From the NCBI GenBank assembly GCA_037893245.1, contig JBAIAA010000019.1:1-64000 (forward strand): 64,000 nucleotides of DNA, given 5' to 3'. Each line of letters begins with the position of its first letter. The first letter of the stretch is position 1. The notes below the pieces were generated by a model. It worked only from the letters and a program-made list of their open reading frames with translations, did no database searches and had not been told where the DNA came from. Source of the DNA: Crossaster papposus (lineage: Eukaryota > Echinodermata > Asteroidea > Velatida > Solasteridae). Made by a program: the position numbers and the translations under genes. This document shows, piece by piece, positions 9,701 through 18,040 of this stretch.

Positions 9701-10702
9701 GAGAGCCTAGGGGGTAAGGGTTAACTACTGAACCTGTGTGCAGCTGTTGAAGTTTGTTAGGTTTGATATGCTTTCTAGTGCAAGAGCCTAGGGGGGTTAG
9801 GGTTAACTACTGATCCTGTGTGCAGTTGTTGAAGTTTGTTAGGTTTGGTATGCCTTCTAGAGCGAGAGCCTAGGGGGTAAGGGTAATTAACTACTGAACC
9901 TGTGTGCAGCTGTTGAAGTTTGTTAGGTTTGATATGCTTTCTAGTGCGAGAGCCTAGGGGGTTAGGGTTAACTACTGATCCTGTGTGCAGTTGTTGAAGT
10001 TTGTTAGGTTTGGTATGCTGCCTAGGGGGGTAACTACTGAACCTGTGTGCAGTTGTCGAAGTTTGTTAGGTTTGGTATGCTTTCTAGTGAGAGAGCCTAG
10101 GGGGTTAGGGTCAAAACTGTTCATTCTGTAATGTTTTCTTTGTCTGCCAGTGAAAAGGTAAAACAAAAAAACCAAAACCATGAACATTGTATCTTTCTAT
10201 ATTTGGTTGTTTTCAGACCCATAGCAAGGATCCGTCCAACACCCAATACAACAGCGAATCCAGCCTACCATCCCCACACTCTGATGCACCCCACGACACC
10301 CACCCTGACACACCCCCCGACAACCCATCATTGTCCTCCCTACCATTGCAATACCTACGGGACCCAACCCACCGAAACCGCACGGTGTCTACTTCGGAAC
10401 TTTACACCCCTACCCCGAAAGCCGACCGCCCCCTGTCCTACCCCCTGAGGTCCATCTCTGAAGAATACATCCCCCTGGATGTCTTGAACTCATACCAGGG
10501 TCTGAGGGGAAGGGGTGAAGTTGGGCAGAAAGCTGAATGCGGGGAAACGCCGGAGCCGATTGACAAAGATGAACGTTCAAGAGATAGTAAGCCGAACATC
10601 TATGAATGCTCTAAATTCACATCCTCAGTCCAAATAATCCTTAAACATGATTACACTCCAATGAACTTCACTATTCACTTAGAACGAAAATATCTGCTGT
10701 AG
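6612..10702 (+). CDS. Class I Rab11 family-interacting protein-like gene (3' part)
   Basis: Five exons (6612-6740, 6987-7144, 8033-8154, 8568-8744, 10217-10702) join in phase. The first two complete a C2 domain: VELLVYHRGKLLDIFLG followed by WYKLQHRPGKSKKEHKDRGE and IEV, the diagnostic end of the class I Rab11-FIP C2 domain (FIP1/2/5), which binds acidic phospholipids during recycling-endosome transport. The rest is Ser/Pro-rich linker with a basic patch (GLRRRMKSAIGTLKRDK), then THRNRTVSTSELY. The N-terminal half of C2 is left of the window. The family's C-terminal Rab11-binding helix is not seen: the last exon reads to a TAG at 10700 with AATAAA at 10720, unless a donor at ~10587 (GTAAGC) is used. 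No frameshift. The family call rests mainly on the C2 end. Confidence 0.7.
6871..6940. repeat. 10-bp minisatellite GCCCGGAAGC, 7 units
   Basis: Seven head-to-tail decamers with A/G variants, GC-rich, ending 46 bases before the acceptor of the next Rab11-FIP exon. Confidence 0.95.
6987..7144 (+). CDS. Rab11-FIP-like exon: end of C2 domain
   Basis: Acceptor TTGATCCCAG at 6986. Encodes WYKLQHRPGKSKKEHKDRGE followed by IEVTLEV and a Ser/Lys-rich stretch. The donor is uncertain: GTACTT at 7145 gives the right phase (1); GTGGAG earlier in the exon would too. Confidence 0.7.
7249..7544. mobile_element. ~296-bp TIR element (GGCCAAGTTCGATCAAGG termini)
   Basis: Ends are inverted copies: GGCCAAGTTCGATCAAGGAA then CTATAGTTAACTA at the left, matched in reverse complement at 7505-7544. 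Non-coding; sits in the Rab11-FIP intron. Confidence 0.75.
7640..7717 (-). mobile_element. Partial TTAA-flanked CCAGTTCG element, inverted
   Basis: Reverse complement of the first ~75 bp of the adjacent element at 7726 (GTCATCTGTTTTGAATTC, AAAATCTTTGCG), ending CGAACTGG at the TTAATTAA junction. Left part missing. Confidence 0.7.
7726..7960 (+). mobile_element. Complete 235-bp TTAA-flanked CCAGTTCGCGCCGG element
   Basis: Runs TTAA/CCAGTTCGCGCCGG to CCGGCGCGAACTGG/TTAA. Internal family landmarks: AAACGGATGACGCATAAACA, ATGTCTGTCA, GTGTGCTTCCCGGTA and GCTCGGTGATGTTAAAATAA. TTAA is palindromic, so it could be target duplication or part of the TIR. At least nine copies of this family lie in the window. 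No coding capacity. Confidence 0.85.
8033..8154 (+). CDS. Rab11-FIP-like exon: linker
   Basis: Acceptor ATTACAG at 8032, donor AGG/GTAACC at 8155; 122 nt, phase 1 in, phase 0 out. Encodes SKSKLKAPDLKSH and an acidic/Ser-rich stretch ending SNDSGR. Confidence 0.65.
8281..8372. repeat. ~11-bp minisatellite (CTTGCGACTGG)
   Basis: About eight imperfect units of CTTGCGACTGG / CTTGCGACTGA in the Rab11-FIP intron. Confidence 0.85.
8568..8744 (+). CDS. Rab11-FIP-like exon: Ser-rich linker and basic patch
   Basis: Acceptor CAAGCAG at 8567, donor AAG/GTACGA at 8745; 177 nt, phase 0 both sides. Encodes ASDSIASESPVSERR through KDKKGGLRRRMKSAIG to KRDK. Confidence 0.65.
8871..10113. repeat. ~81-bp tandem array with telomere-like GGGTTAGGG
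   Basis: About 16 copies of a unit with TTAGGTTTGGTATGCTTTCT, AGTGCGAGAGCCTAGGG, TTAGGGTTAACTACTG and CCTGTGTGCAGTTGTTGAAG. Unit length varies 74-84 bp, mostly through the G-run after CCTAGG and one shortened unit near 10015. It ends ~100 bp before the last Rab11-FIP exon. Confidence 0.95.
10217..10702 (+). CDS. Rab11-FIP-like last exon seen
   Basis: Acceptor GTTTTCAG at 10216, phase 0. Encodes a Pro/Ser/His-rich stretch, then LRDPTHRNRTVSTSELY and RSISEEYIPLDVL, to TAG at 10700-10702. The final ~36 codons after a possible donor at 10587 look intron-like (AT-rich), so the last part may be retained intron. Confidence 0.6.
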   Translation, partial: THSKDPSNTQYNSESSLPSPHSDAPHDTHPDTPPDNPSLSSLPLQYLRDPTHRNRTVSTSELYTPTPKADRPLSYPLRSISEEYIPLDVLNSYQGLRGRGEVGQKAECGETPEPIDKDERSRDSKPNIYECSKFTSSVQIILKHDYTPMNFTIHLERKYLL

Positions 10703-10719
10703 TAGGTCTACCTATACTG

Positions 10720-10725
10720 AATAAA
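10720..10725 (+). terminator. Candidate poly(A) signal AATAAA
   Basis: AATAAA 18 bases after the TAG of the Rab11-FIP-like exon, followed by an A-run; it supports transcript termination here. Confidence 0.4.
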
Positions 10726-10832
10726 AAAAAGAACAAAATGACTTCAATGGCTAATATCATGGTTTATTTCACATACACCCATGCATTTCTAGTTCATTAA
10801 ATTAGCGAAAAGCTGTAACAAAATTGAACAAT

Positions 10833-11094
10833 CGTGACCCACCACCACAAAACCAGGCTAAAGTCGAAATTTTTCATATGAGAGATTTTTATACAACAAT
10901 CAAGAGAAGGCCGATATTATCACTTTCGGGGATTTTTTTAAAGATTTAAACATGAACAGCCTATAAATTAGAGTTTTAACTAACGATTTATAAAAACAAC
11001 AACAATCGACCGGCAACACATTTGTTTGTGTACAATGCCATATCTCGAAATGGCATTTGCCGACTTCCGCCTGGTTTTGGCCTGGTGGGTCACA
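10833..11094. mobile_element. TIR element, TGTGACC superfamily, 262 bp
   Basis: Left end GTGACCCACCACCACAAAAC plus CAGGCTAAAGTCG; the right end in reverse complement reads TGTGACCCACCAGGCCAAAA plus CCAGGCGGAAGTCG. ~35-bp TIR, non-coding interior. Confidence 0.75.
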
Positions 11095-11676
11095 AATGTA
11101 AACACAGCGTGGACGCACAACAAAAACTGCAGTCGGATTTTTCCGACTCTTGTCCGAAAACTAAACTGTGGAACTTCAAAATCACCGCAAGTTAATTGGT
11201 TAAAGCGAATGTCAGAAGATCAGGGAACACCCGAACGAGTAAAGATTGGGAAGGTTCTACCGAAGGCGCACGCTCGTCACGGTGACGGCCGCAAGAAAAC
11301 TATGCTAGAAATCGACGCTCCCACATCAGGAGAAACTGTAAGCTAAACGTTTATTTCATTTTTCCCTTGACTTTATTCTTTAAAAAGGCCCCTAAAAATG
11401 ACCTCGGTTTTAATGACGCACTGGCTGGGTGAGTTGATAAAGTACTCAGAAAAAATGTGTTTGGAGGTAGACCGTGCAGCAGTATGGGAGTGATTAAACC
11501 ACCCATTATTTTTTTTCTTCAGTTTTTCCCACTGTGCCCTGTCCCATCTCATTTTGCCAGAACCCCTCACATTTGCAATTTTTGTGTCGTCTGTATGACC
11601 CGATTTGACCCGATTGATTGATTTATATTTATTTGCATTACGAAACGTGACTTGCCGCGACTTTCTCTCCCCTCAG
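11095..11676. other. Intergenic or intron, no certain gene
   Basis: An open stretch on the plus strand ends at 11336 before a GTAAGC donor (encoding ...TSGET), phase-compatible with the cadherin exon at 11677. It shows no cadherin motif, so I do not call it an exon. Confidence 0.3.
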
Positions 11677-11846
11677 ATTACGGTGAATGACGTGAACGAT
11701 AACTGCCCCGTGGTGTCCAACAAAAGTCTGGCGTTCTTTCTACTGCCCGTTCTACAGCAAGATCTTCTGACCGAAGTTATAGCGACGGACGCTGACAGCG
11801 GACCCAACGGCCAGATCACGTACCATACATCGGCGATCACACGAAC
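11677..11846 (+). pseudogene. Cadherin exon (start of repeat)
   Basis: Acceptor TCTCCCCTCAG at 11676, donor AAC/GTGAGT at 11847; 170 nt, ends phase 2. Encodes ITVNDVNDNCPVVSNKS, then VIATDADSGPNGQITY, the DVND and DxDSGxN cadherin motifs. Confidence 0.85.
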
Positions 11847-11879
11847 GTGAGTTAGATGCATCGCCAAATAGGAAATCCA

Positions 11880-12110
11880 ATTACATCTGTGGTTGGAAAG
11901 CCCACAACGTCAGCTTACATTTGGTATATAATAGAGCTTCATAGCCCCTCCCGTTCTGGAGATATGACATGTTTGCATATTGATTACTTCCTTGGAGTTC
12001 AAATTACAAAACTGAGAAAACAGGCTTTGAAATAGCCGGCTCTGTTGTAGAACAACAGAACAATGCATACAACATTTTGTTCACTTTATTTATCAAAATT
12101 GCCTATCTGT
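11880..12110. mobile_element. Truncated TGTGACC-family element
   Basis: Collinear with the interior of the complete copy at 38291-38720 (GAAAGCCCACAACGT, GGTATATAATAGAGC, GGAGATATGACATG, CTTCCTTGGAGTTCAAA). Ends where the foldback element at 12113 begins. Confidence 0.75.
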
Positions 12111-12112
12111 AA

Positions 12113-13268
12113 TGGCCCTGTCACACCAGAACATTTTGAGCCAACGCGTGAGTAACGTGTTGTAATTTTGACAACACGCTGGAAAACGCTGACCAACGCT
12201 AGGCCAGCGTTAGCAACACGCTGAGCGCGTTACTCACACGCTGGGACACGCTGTCACACGCTGAGGAAAACATATTTTTTTCAACATACCTACAATTTCC
12301 AGCGTTTGCCAGCGTGTGACTGCACACGCTGGCGGCGCGTTCGAGGTTCGTTACTCACGCGTCGAACACGCTAGGCGATCGTTATCAACCCGCCACTCAC
12401 ACGCTGGTGTACGCTCGCGTACGCTGGCGACACGCTGGTTATGGCCCTGCCACAACAGAACGTTTTAGGCCAATGCATGAATTGCGCGTTAAAAATAGTT
12501 GATACGCTGGCAATCGCTGAACTTTCACAGAAAAAAGTCAAGTGGAACCGTAATTTCAGCGTGTCCATACAGGTTGATAACGGGTTCAAAGCGTATGCCA
12601 GCGCGTGAGTAGCGTGTGAGGAACGCGCTCAGCGTGTGAGGAACGCATCACTGATTTATAGTAAAAATACGACAGCGGGTCGCCAGCGTGTGAGTAGTGG
12701 GTTGGTAACGATCGTCTAGCGCGTTCGACGCGTGAGTAACGACATTCCTGCGCGCCACCAGCGTGTGTAGTCACACGCTGGCAAACGCTGAAAATTTTAG
12801 GTATGTTGAAAAATGTATTTTTGCCTCAGCGTTTTCCAGCGTGTGGGTAACGCGCTCAGCGTGTTGCGAACGCTGGCCTAGCGTTGGTCAACGTTTACCC
12901 GCGTGTTGCCAAAATTCCAACACTTTACTCACACGTTGGCCTAAAACGTTCTGGTGTGACAGGGCCATTACTGTAGTAGCGCGTCGGCTTTTTATACAAC
13001 TAATCATGTGGTCGTTGCCGTACGCTGGCGCGCGTTGGACCGCGCTACTCACGAGCTGGGCAGTCGTTCATCAGTCGTCGAGCGCGTTACTAACGCGTTA
13101 TTTACGCGCTGGCGAACGCTATGAACCCGTAATCAACGCGTTATGGACACGCTGAAATCACGGTTCCACTTGACTTTTTGTGTGGAAGTTCAGCGTTTGC
13201 CAGCGTATCAACTATTTTTAACGCGCTACTCGCGCGTTGGCCTAAAACGTTCTGGTGTGACAGGGCCA
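12113..13268. mobile_element. Outer foldback TIR element, flanked by TAA
   Basis: Termini TGGCCCTGTCACACCAGAAC at 12113 and its reverse complement ending at 13268, each next to TAA (12110-12112 and 13269-13271). The arms are dense in CACGCTGG / CAGCGTG motifs. The right arm has its own sequence (GTTAAAAATAGTTGATACGC, AAGTCAAGTGGAACCG in reverse). Interrupted by a second copy at 12442-12967. No ORF. The TWA target site suggests a PIF/Harbinger-like mover, by inference only. Confidence 0.85.
12442..12967. mobile_element. Inner copy of the same foldback element, inverted, flanked by TTA
   Basis: Starts TGGCCCTGCCACAACAGAAC and ends GTTCTGGTGTGACAGGGCCA, with TTA at 12439-12441 and 12968-12970. 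Its left arm matches the outer element's right arm and vice versa, so it lies in opposite orientation inside its relative. 526 bp. Confidence 0.85.
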
Positions 13269-13297
13269 TAACATCCCAATGTTGGCTTATATTCTAG

Positions 13298-13514
13298 CCC
13301 AATCGTCAACGACACGTTGGCAACTCTTCAGCTAACCATCACAGCCATCGATAACGGATCACCAGCCCGTGGTACGATGTCAACATCACGGTGACTATCA
13401 GTGAAACTTGTCTGTAGGATGCTACTAACGAACTAGTGGACGTCAACATTTACATCGACATACCAACCGGCGGTCTATATCTGAGGGTGCCTAGGTACTA
13501 CGTCTATGAATATG
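13298..13514 (+). pseudogene. Cadherin exon with frameshift and in-frame stop
   Basis: Acceptor ATATTCTAG at 13297, donor TATG/GTAAGT at 13515. Reads PIVNDTLATLQLTITAIDNG then SPARG; one base appears missing (~13368) before YDVNITVTISETCL. A TAG follows at 13415, after which the same frame continues DATNELVDVNIYIDIPTGG. Confidence 0.8.
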
Positions 13515-13589
13515 GTAAGTGCCACGTAAAACAGATAAGAATGGAAGTGTCGTGGTCGGGAGCATTGAATTCGTGGTATGCGGGTAGTT

Positions 13590-13730
13590 CTGCAGCGAGC
13601 AAGGCTGGAAATATCAGGGTGTGCTACCAACAGATGGCGGTCTGAACCCGTCTCGGATCAAGGTTCGAAATCAAAAATACTCCCGCGCCTTGGCCCGGTC
13701 AATGTCAAAATAATCCCGACGCGAACTGGT
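13590..13730 (+). mobile_element. Truncated TTAA/CCAGTTCG element
   Basis: Right ~140 bp of the family, from GCAGCGAGCAAGGC to CGACGCGAACTGG; left half absent. In the intron between cadherin and discoidin exons. Confidence 0.75.
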
Positions 13731-13815
13731 AAAACATACGACATGTTGGTCTCTCGACTAATAGAATGGCCAATCTGTCTCGGGTATTTATGAATATTAT
13801 TTGGTTCTTTTATAG

Positions 13816-13963
13816 ATTGTAAAGATGCGCTAGGCGTACAGACTTTCGTCATTGAAGACAATATGATCTCTGTGTCTTCATTCTACGACGGTGCGCACAC
13901 AATACACACCAGACAGGGCAAGGCTTCACACAAACGACAGTGCGGACGGCACAATTGGATCTG
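13816..13963 (+). pseudogene. Discoidin domain exon, first, with frameshift
   Basis: Acceptor CTTTTATAG at 13815, donor CTG/GTGAGT at 13964. Begins DCKDALGVQTFVIEDNMIS then VSSFYDG; the continuation (ARLHTNDSADGTIG) is in another frame, so one base is missing or two are extra near 13908. Confidence 0.75.
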
Positions 13964-14337
13964 GTGAGTTTAAAAGGTGCATTTTGCCCCCAAAAACCCC
14001 AAGTATCGTGTTTTTGGATTGGTTACTATAGCTCCCACGTTAGCTGCGTGTCCTTTTATGAACAAATTGTTTTGATTTTTTTTTTAATTTTTAAGTGAAA
14101 CAGGCAGCTGTTGATATCCTTTAAAAAAAAAAACCTATTCGAGACGATGACAATTTTGCGATGTCAGAGTTTTTAGTTCGTCAGGTGCGAGTTGCTAAGT
14201 TTACAAAGTGTTGAAGCGACCTAACTATAAATGTTTCAATATTAGATTTGCCGTTTACTGACATCTATTTACACTGTAAACACGATGTTGTCAAGGAATT
14301 CTTCTGAAGAAAGAAATCAAAATCACTGAATCGGATG

Positions 14338-14405
14338 GGACTTGAACCCACGACATCCTGATTTATAGTGCAGATGTCTTACCACTTGACCATCGAGCTA
14401 GCTGG
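14338..14405 (-). tRNA. tRNA-like relic (Pol III A and B boxes)
   Basis: On the minus strand GATGGTCAAGTGGTAAGAC resembles a D-arm/A box and GTGGGTTCAAGTCCCAT a T-arm/B box. The acceptor and anticodon stems pair badly, so it is a tRNA pseudogene or SINE head, not a working tRNA. Confidence 0.45.
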
Positions 14406-14555
14406 GGTCGGTTGGAATCTGATTAGCAGCGGGTACCGCAAGCAAATGTTTTATAAAATGGAACCTTCGTTACTAATCAAGGTCATTTCATGATCTTCTA
14501 CACGCTGCTAAAAATACATCGGTGAACGGCAAAGATTGAAGCTATCCCTTTTCAG

Positions 14556-14719
14556 GTTGGATAGCAGAAACAGCCGACACTAGGGCAATTACTATCTTCT
14601 CTGGCGTCGAGACCCAGGGCGTTGGAGACGTAGAAGCCTGGATCGTAACTTACTATGTGGAATACTCCAACGACAGCAGTGTGTGGCACCGGATACGGAA
14701 TGAAAATAGCACCGATCAG
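14556..14719 (+). pseudogene. Discoidin domain exon, middle
   Basis: Acceptor CCTTTTCAG at 14555, donor CAG/GTAAAA; 164 nt, phase 1 in, phase 0 out. Encodes GWIAETADTRAITIF, then GVGDVEAWIVTYYVEYSNDS and SVWHRIRNENSTDQ. This exon itself is undamaged. Confidence 0.85.
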
Positions 14720-15454
14720 GTAAAATAACACTGTAAGACAACTAACGAAACTATTAACTCTTAATATAAGAACAGGCATTTCTCTGTTGGAAAGGGTGCA
14801 ATATGTATTTTAACGGTTGCCCCAATTGAAGCCACAACAGACAAACAATAAAAATCCAGTCGTACAAACAAAATGGATTAACTGGGGAAGTTGAATTTTT
14901 CAATCCCGAAATAAACAACAAAATAACAGTCACAATTTGGACACGCATTCAGTACTAATACTATCGCTACAGTTTTGCTATGCATGTTAAAGTTTTAACA
15001 CACAAAATGAACCCCATACAAGCTTAGAGTTAGTTACTCTTACCTAAAATACAAGTAAACCAGTAGCTATAAACAATTTATTAACGTGTTGTACCCCTTG
15101 TGCGAGATGTGTTTTTTCAACATAGCTTGTAAATCATCTACAATAACCTTCAAGTAGAAAAACCATGCATGGTTCGATTTTGTTGTCGGTTTATATAAGC
15201 AGAGGTTTGTACAATAAATCTTGATGCTTGCTATAATAAATAAAGTAAAAGATATACAAGTATCTTACATCAAATGGTAACAACTCGACGAACAGTAGTA
15301 ACTTATACATCACACAGCCACCATCTTGGTAGCAAACTTATACACAATAAATAACCACTGCCCAGCAAGCCTGTGTGTCCCCAGCCACACTTGGAACAGA
15401 AATGATCTGGTGAGCTCTGGCACCCATGTCTTTTATAGAGGCTTGTTGCCTGTG
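14720..15454. other. Intron, nothing recognised
   Basis: AT-rich intron sequence between discoidin exons; no ORF, repeat or motif that I can support. Confidence 0.5.
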
Positions 15455-15735
15455 CAGTCACCCATAAACAGGTGACTACTTTCCAGTGAAAGACCCAGGG
15501 ATTTAAACAAAAGTAAAAGTATGTGAAAGCTGGGCTGTCGCCCATTAACAGGTGACTGCATTCCAGTGAAAGACCCAGGGATTTAAATAAAAGTAAAAGT
15601 ATTTGAAAGCTGGGCAGTCACCAATGAACAGGTGACTGCATTCCAGTGAAAACCTGAAAAGACCCAGGAATTTAAACAAAAGTAAAAGTATTTGAAACCT
15701 GGGCTGTTGCCCATTAACAGGTGACTGCATTTTAA
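15455..15735. repeat. ~80-90-bp tandem repeat, ~3.5 copies
   Basis: Unit: ACAGGTGACTGCATTCCAGT, GAAAGACCCAGGGATTTAAA, AAAAGTAAAAGTATTTGAAA, GCTGGGC. ACAGGTGACT recurs at 15468, 15548, 15628 and ~15716. Confidence 0.85.
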
Positions 15736-16348
15736 TTGTGCATTGCAGGGCTTAGGAATTTAAATATCAATGTTAAAGCAAGCCTGATACCACAACCCAA
15801 ACAATGAACTGAATTTCTGACCCACAAACATGAATACTTCAGTTGACATTTGGTGGACATTGTGTTTTTGGAATGTTGTGGTTTCTCAAAAATTCTGTTC
15901 AGGCTTTTAGGGTGGAGGGGTGTGTTTAGGTAACAATAGTCTAGAGAGTGTATAGGTATGGGCGACTAAAGGGGGAGTCCCTTGGTCTCATATTGTGCTG
16001 GGTTTAGTGCTACAATATAAACAATGTGCCATCTGTTTGCATCTGTATTCAAATGTACCCGGCCATATGAGAATTACTTTGGGTTCTAAATTTCCAAATA
16101 TGCATCTCCGAAACCATCTTTGGAAACGACAATTTTTATTTTTTTTCAAAATGATAGCATGTCAGAAGAAATGATTTCCCAGGGAGTTTAGATTTATTAA
16201 TATCTTTACAAGTAAGCTTTTCAACAGTATTTTTATTAGGTTACTTTTTAGATAGCTGCAAAAGATATCATTACCTATTTTAAATACTCCAATTGTAGAC
16301 TTTTTATTATTTCTGAATTGACTTTTTTTTAAATTGTATTTCTGCCAG
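15736..16348. other. Intron with a short TIR-element fragment
   Basis: 16017-16064 (ATGTGCCATCTG, CTGTATTCAAATGT) resembles an arm of the element at 47924-48164. Otherwise unique AT-rich intron. Confidence 0.5.
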
Positions 16349-16502
16349 CTTTTCACTGGTAACACGGATCGGGGCACCGTCTCCAGCGTATACTTTAATG
16401 AAGTCTACGCTCAGTATATCCGCATTCTACCCCAGTCCTGGCACAATCAGATCGGGTTGAGGTTGGAGGTTGTTGGCTGTACGACGGAAAGACGATTGCG
16501 AT
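16349..16502 (+). pseudogene. Discoidin domain exon, last
   Basis: Acceptor TTTCTGCCAG at 16348, donor GAT/GTAAGT at 16503; phase 0 in, phase 1 out. Encodes LFTGNTDRGTVSSVYFNEVY, AQYIRILPQSWHNQIG and LRLEVVGC, the end of an F5/8 type C domain. Confidence 0.85.
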
Positions 16503-16621
16503 GTAAGTTCCTTTTTGCTCCAACTTAAAAAGTTATTCGTCTTTGCAAGTACTGCACACTAATATCAGTAGCAAATATCGGTTTCACACATTTGTGAAAT
16601 TATAATCACAAATGTGTGTCT

Positions 16622-17655
16622 GTAGTGCCCCAAACCGCCCTGCCTGTTACTCACTGTACTGCCCCAAACCACCCTGCTTGCTACTCCCTGTACTGCCCCA
16701 AACCAGGGTGGTTTGGGGCAGTACAGGGAGTAACAGGCGGGGTGGTTTAGGACAGTACTGAGAGTAACAGGCAGGGCGGTTTGGGGCAGTACTGCCCCAA
16801 ACCACTCTGCCTGTTACTCCCTGTACTGCCCCAAACAACCCTGCCTGTTACTCCCTGTACTGCCCCAAACAACCCTGCCTGTTACTCCCTGTACTGCCCA
16901 AACCACCCTGCCTGTTACTACCTATACTGCCCCAAACCGCCCTGCCTGTTACTCTCAGTACTGCCCCAAACCACCCTGCCTGTTACTCTCAGTACTGCCC
17001 CAAACCGCCCTGCTTGTTATTCCCTGTACTGCCCAAAACCGCCCTGCCTGTTACTCCCTGTACTGCCCCAAAACCGCCCTGCCTGTTACTCCTAGTACTG
17101 CCCCAAATCGCACTGCCTGTTACTCCCTGTACTGCCCCAAACCGCCCTGCCTGTTACTCTTAGTACTGCCCCAAACCACCCTGCCTGTTACTATTAGTAC
17201 TGCCCCAAACCGCCCTGCCTGTTACTCCCTGTACTGCCCCAAACCACCCTGTCTGTTACTCCCTGTACTGCCCCAAACCACCCTGCCTGTTACTCCCTGT
17301 ACTTCCCCAAACCACCCTACCTGTTACTCCTTTTGCTGCCTCAAACCACCCTGCCTGTTACTTCCTGTACTGCCCCAAACAGCCCTGCCTGTTACTCCAT
17401 GTACTGCTCCAAACAGCCCTGCCTGTTACTCCCTGTACTGCTCCAAACCACCCTCCTTGTTACTCCCTGTACTGCCCCAAACCACCCTGCCTGTACTGCC
17501 CCAAACCACCCTGCCTGTACTGCCCCAAACCACCCTGCCTGTTACTCCATATACTGCACCAAACCACCCTGCCTGTTACTCCCTGTACTGCCCCAAACCA
17601 CCCTGCCTGTTACTCCCTGTACTGCTCCAAACCGCCCTGCCTGTTACTCTCAGTA
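16622..17655. repeat. 34-bp minisatellite with an internal inversion
   Basis: About 30 copies of CTGTACTGCCCCAAACCACC plus CTGCCTGTTACTCC. Units at 16697-16790 are in reverse orientation (GGTGGTTTGGGGCAGTACAG), making a palindrome at the junction near 16790. Three shortened units lie near 17480-17530. It produces long but meaningless ORFs. Confidence 0.95.
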
Positions 17656-17768
17656 AGGTCCGAGAGGCATCCCGCTTCCAGCAGATCTCCAAACGCCTCG
17701 AGAATGCAGTGGGAATCTCTGCCCTCATGGGCATGAATTGGTGTTTCGGGTTCCTGGCGATCGATTTC
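17656..17768 (+). pseudogene. Orphan adhesion-GPCR-like TM6 exon fragment
   Basis: Between the 34-bp array and a TTAA element lies an open stretch reading VREASRFQQISKRLENAVG then ISALMGMNWCFGFLAI. A basic loop followed by a hydrophobic segment with GMxWxFGFLAI is the pattern of intracellular loop 3 plus TM6 of family B/adhesion GPCRs. No donor follows: the mobile element starts right after it. It lies on the opposite strand to the GPCR remains at 20895-23268, which lack TM6. Its size and strand exclude it as part of the discoidin gene. Confidence 0.5.
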
Positions 17769-17904
17769 CATGTCTGTCGGCAGCGAGTGAGGCCATGGGT
17801 GTGCTTCCCGGTACCATCAGCCTGAACCCGCCTCGGATCAAGTATCGTAAAAATAATCCCGCGCCTCGGCTCGGTGATGTTAAAATAATCTCAACGCGTA
17901 CTGG
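17769..17904 (+). mobile_element. Truncated TTAA/CCAGTTCG element
   Basis: Family sequence from ATGTCTGTCGGCAGCGAG to ACGCGTACTGG followed by TTAA. Left half missing. Confidence 0.75.
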
Positions 17905-18040
17905 TTAACAAGAATAACAAGCAGTGGCAGCCAATTTGAAAATTGTGTTCTGCTGTGACATGCCTAGGATACTTCTATAATCTGTATGTTCCAATAGTCC
18001 GTTATAATTACTCTTATCGTTTGGGTCCACAGGTTCAAGG

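Noticed and set aside
11026..11336. Possible exon ending TSGET with a GTAAGC donor, in phase with the cadherin exon
   Set aside because: Its left part lies in a TIR element and the rest shows no cadherin pattern; phase agreement alone (one in three) is too weak.
16781..17655. Open frames of the type ACYSLYCPKPP
   Set aside because: Translation of the 34-bp minisatellite; 34 is not a multiple of 3, so the same peptide appears in all frames.
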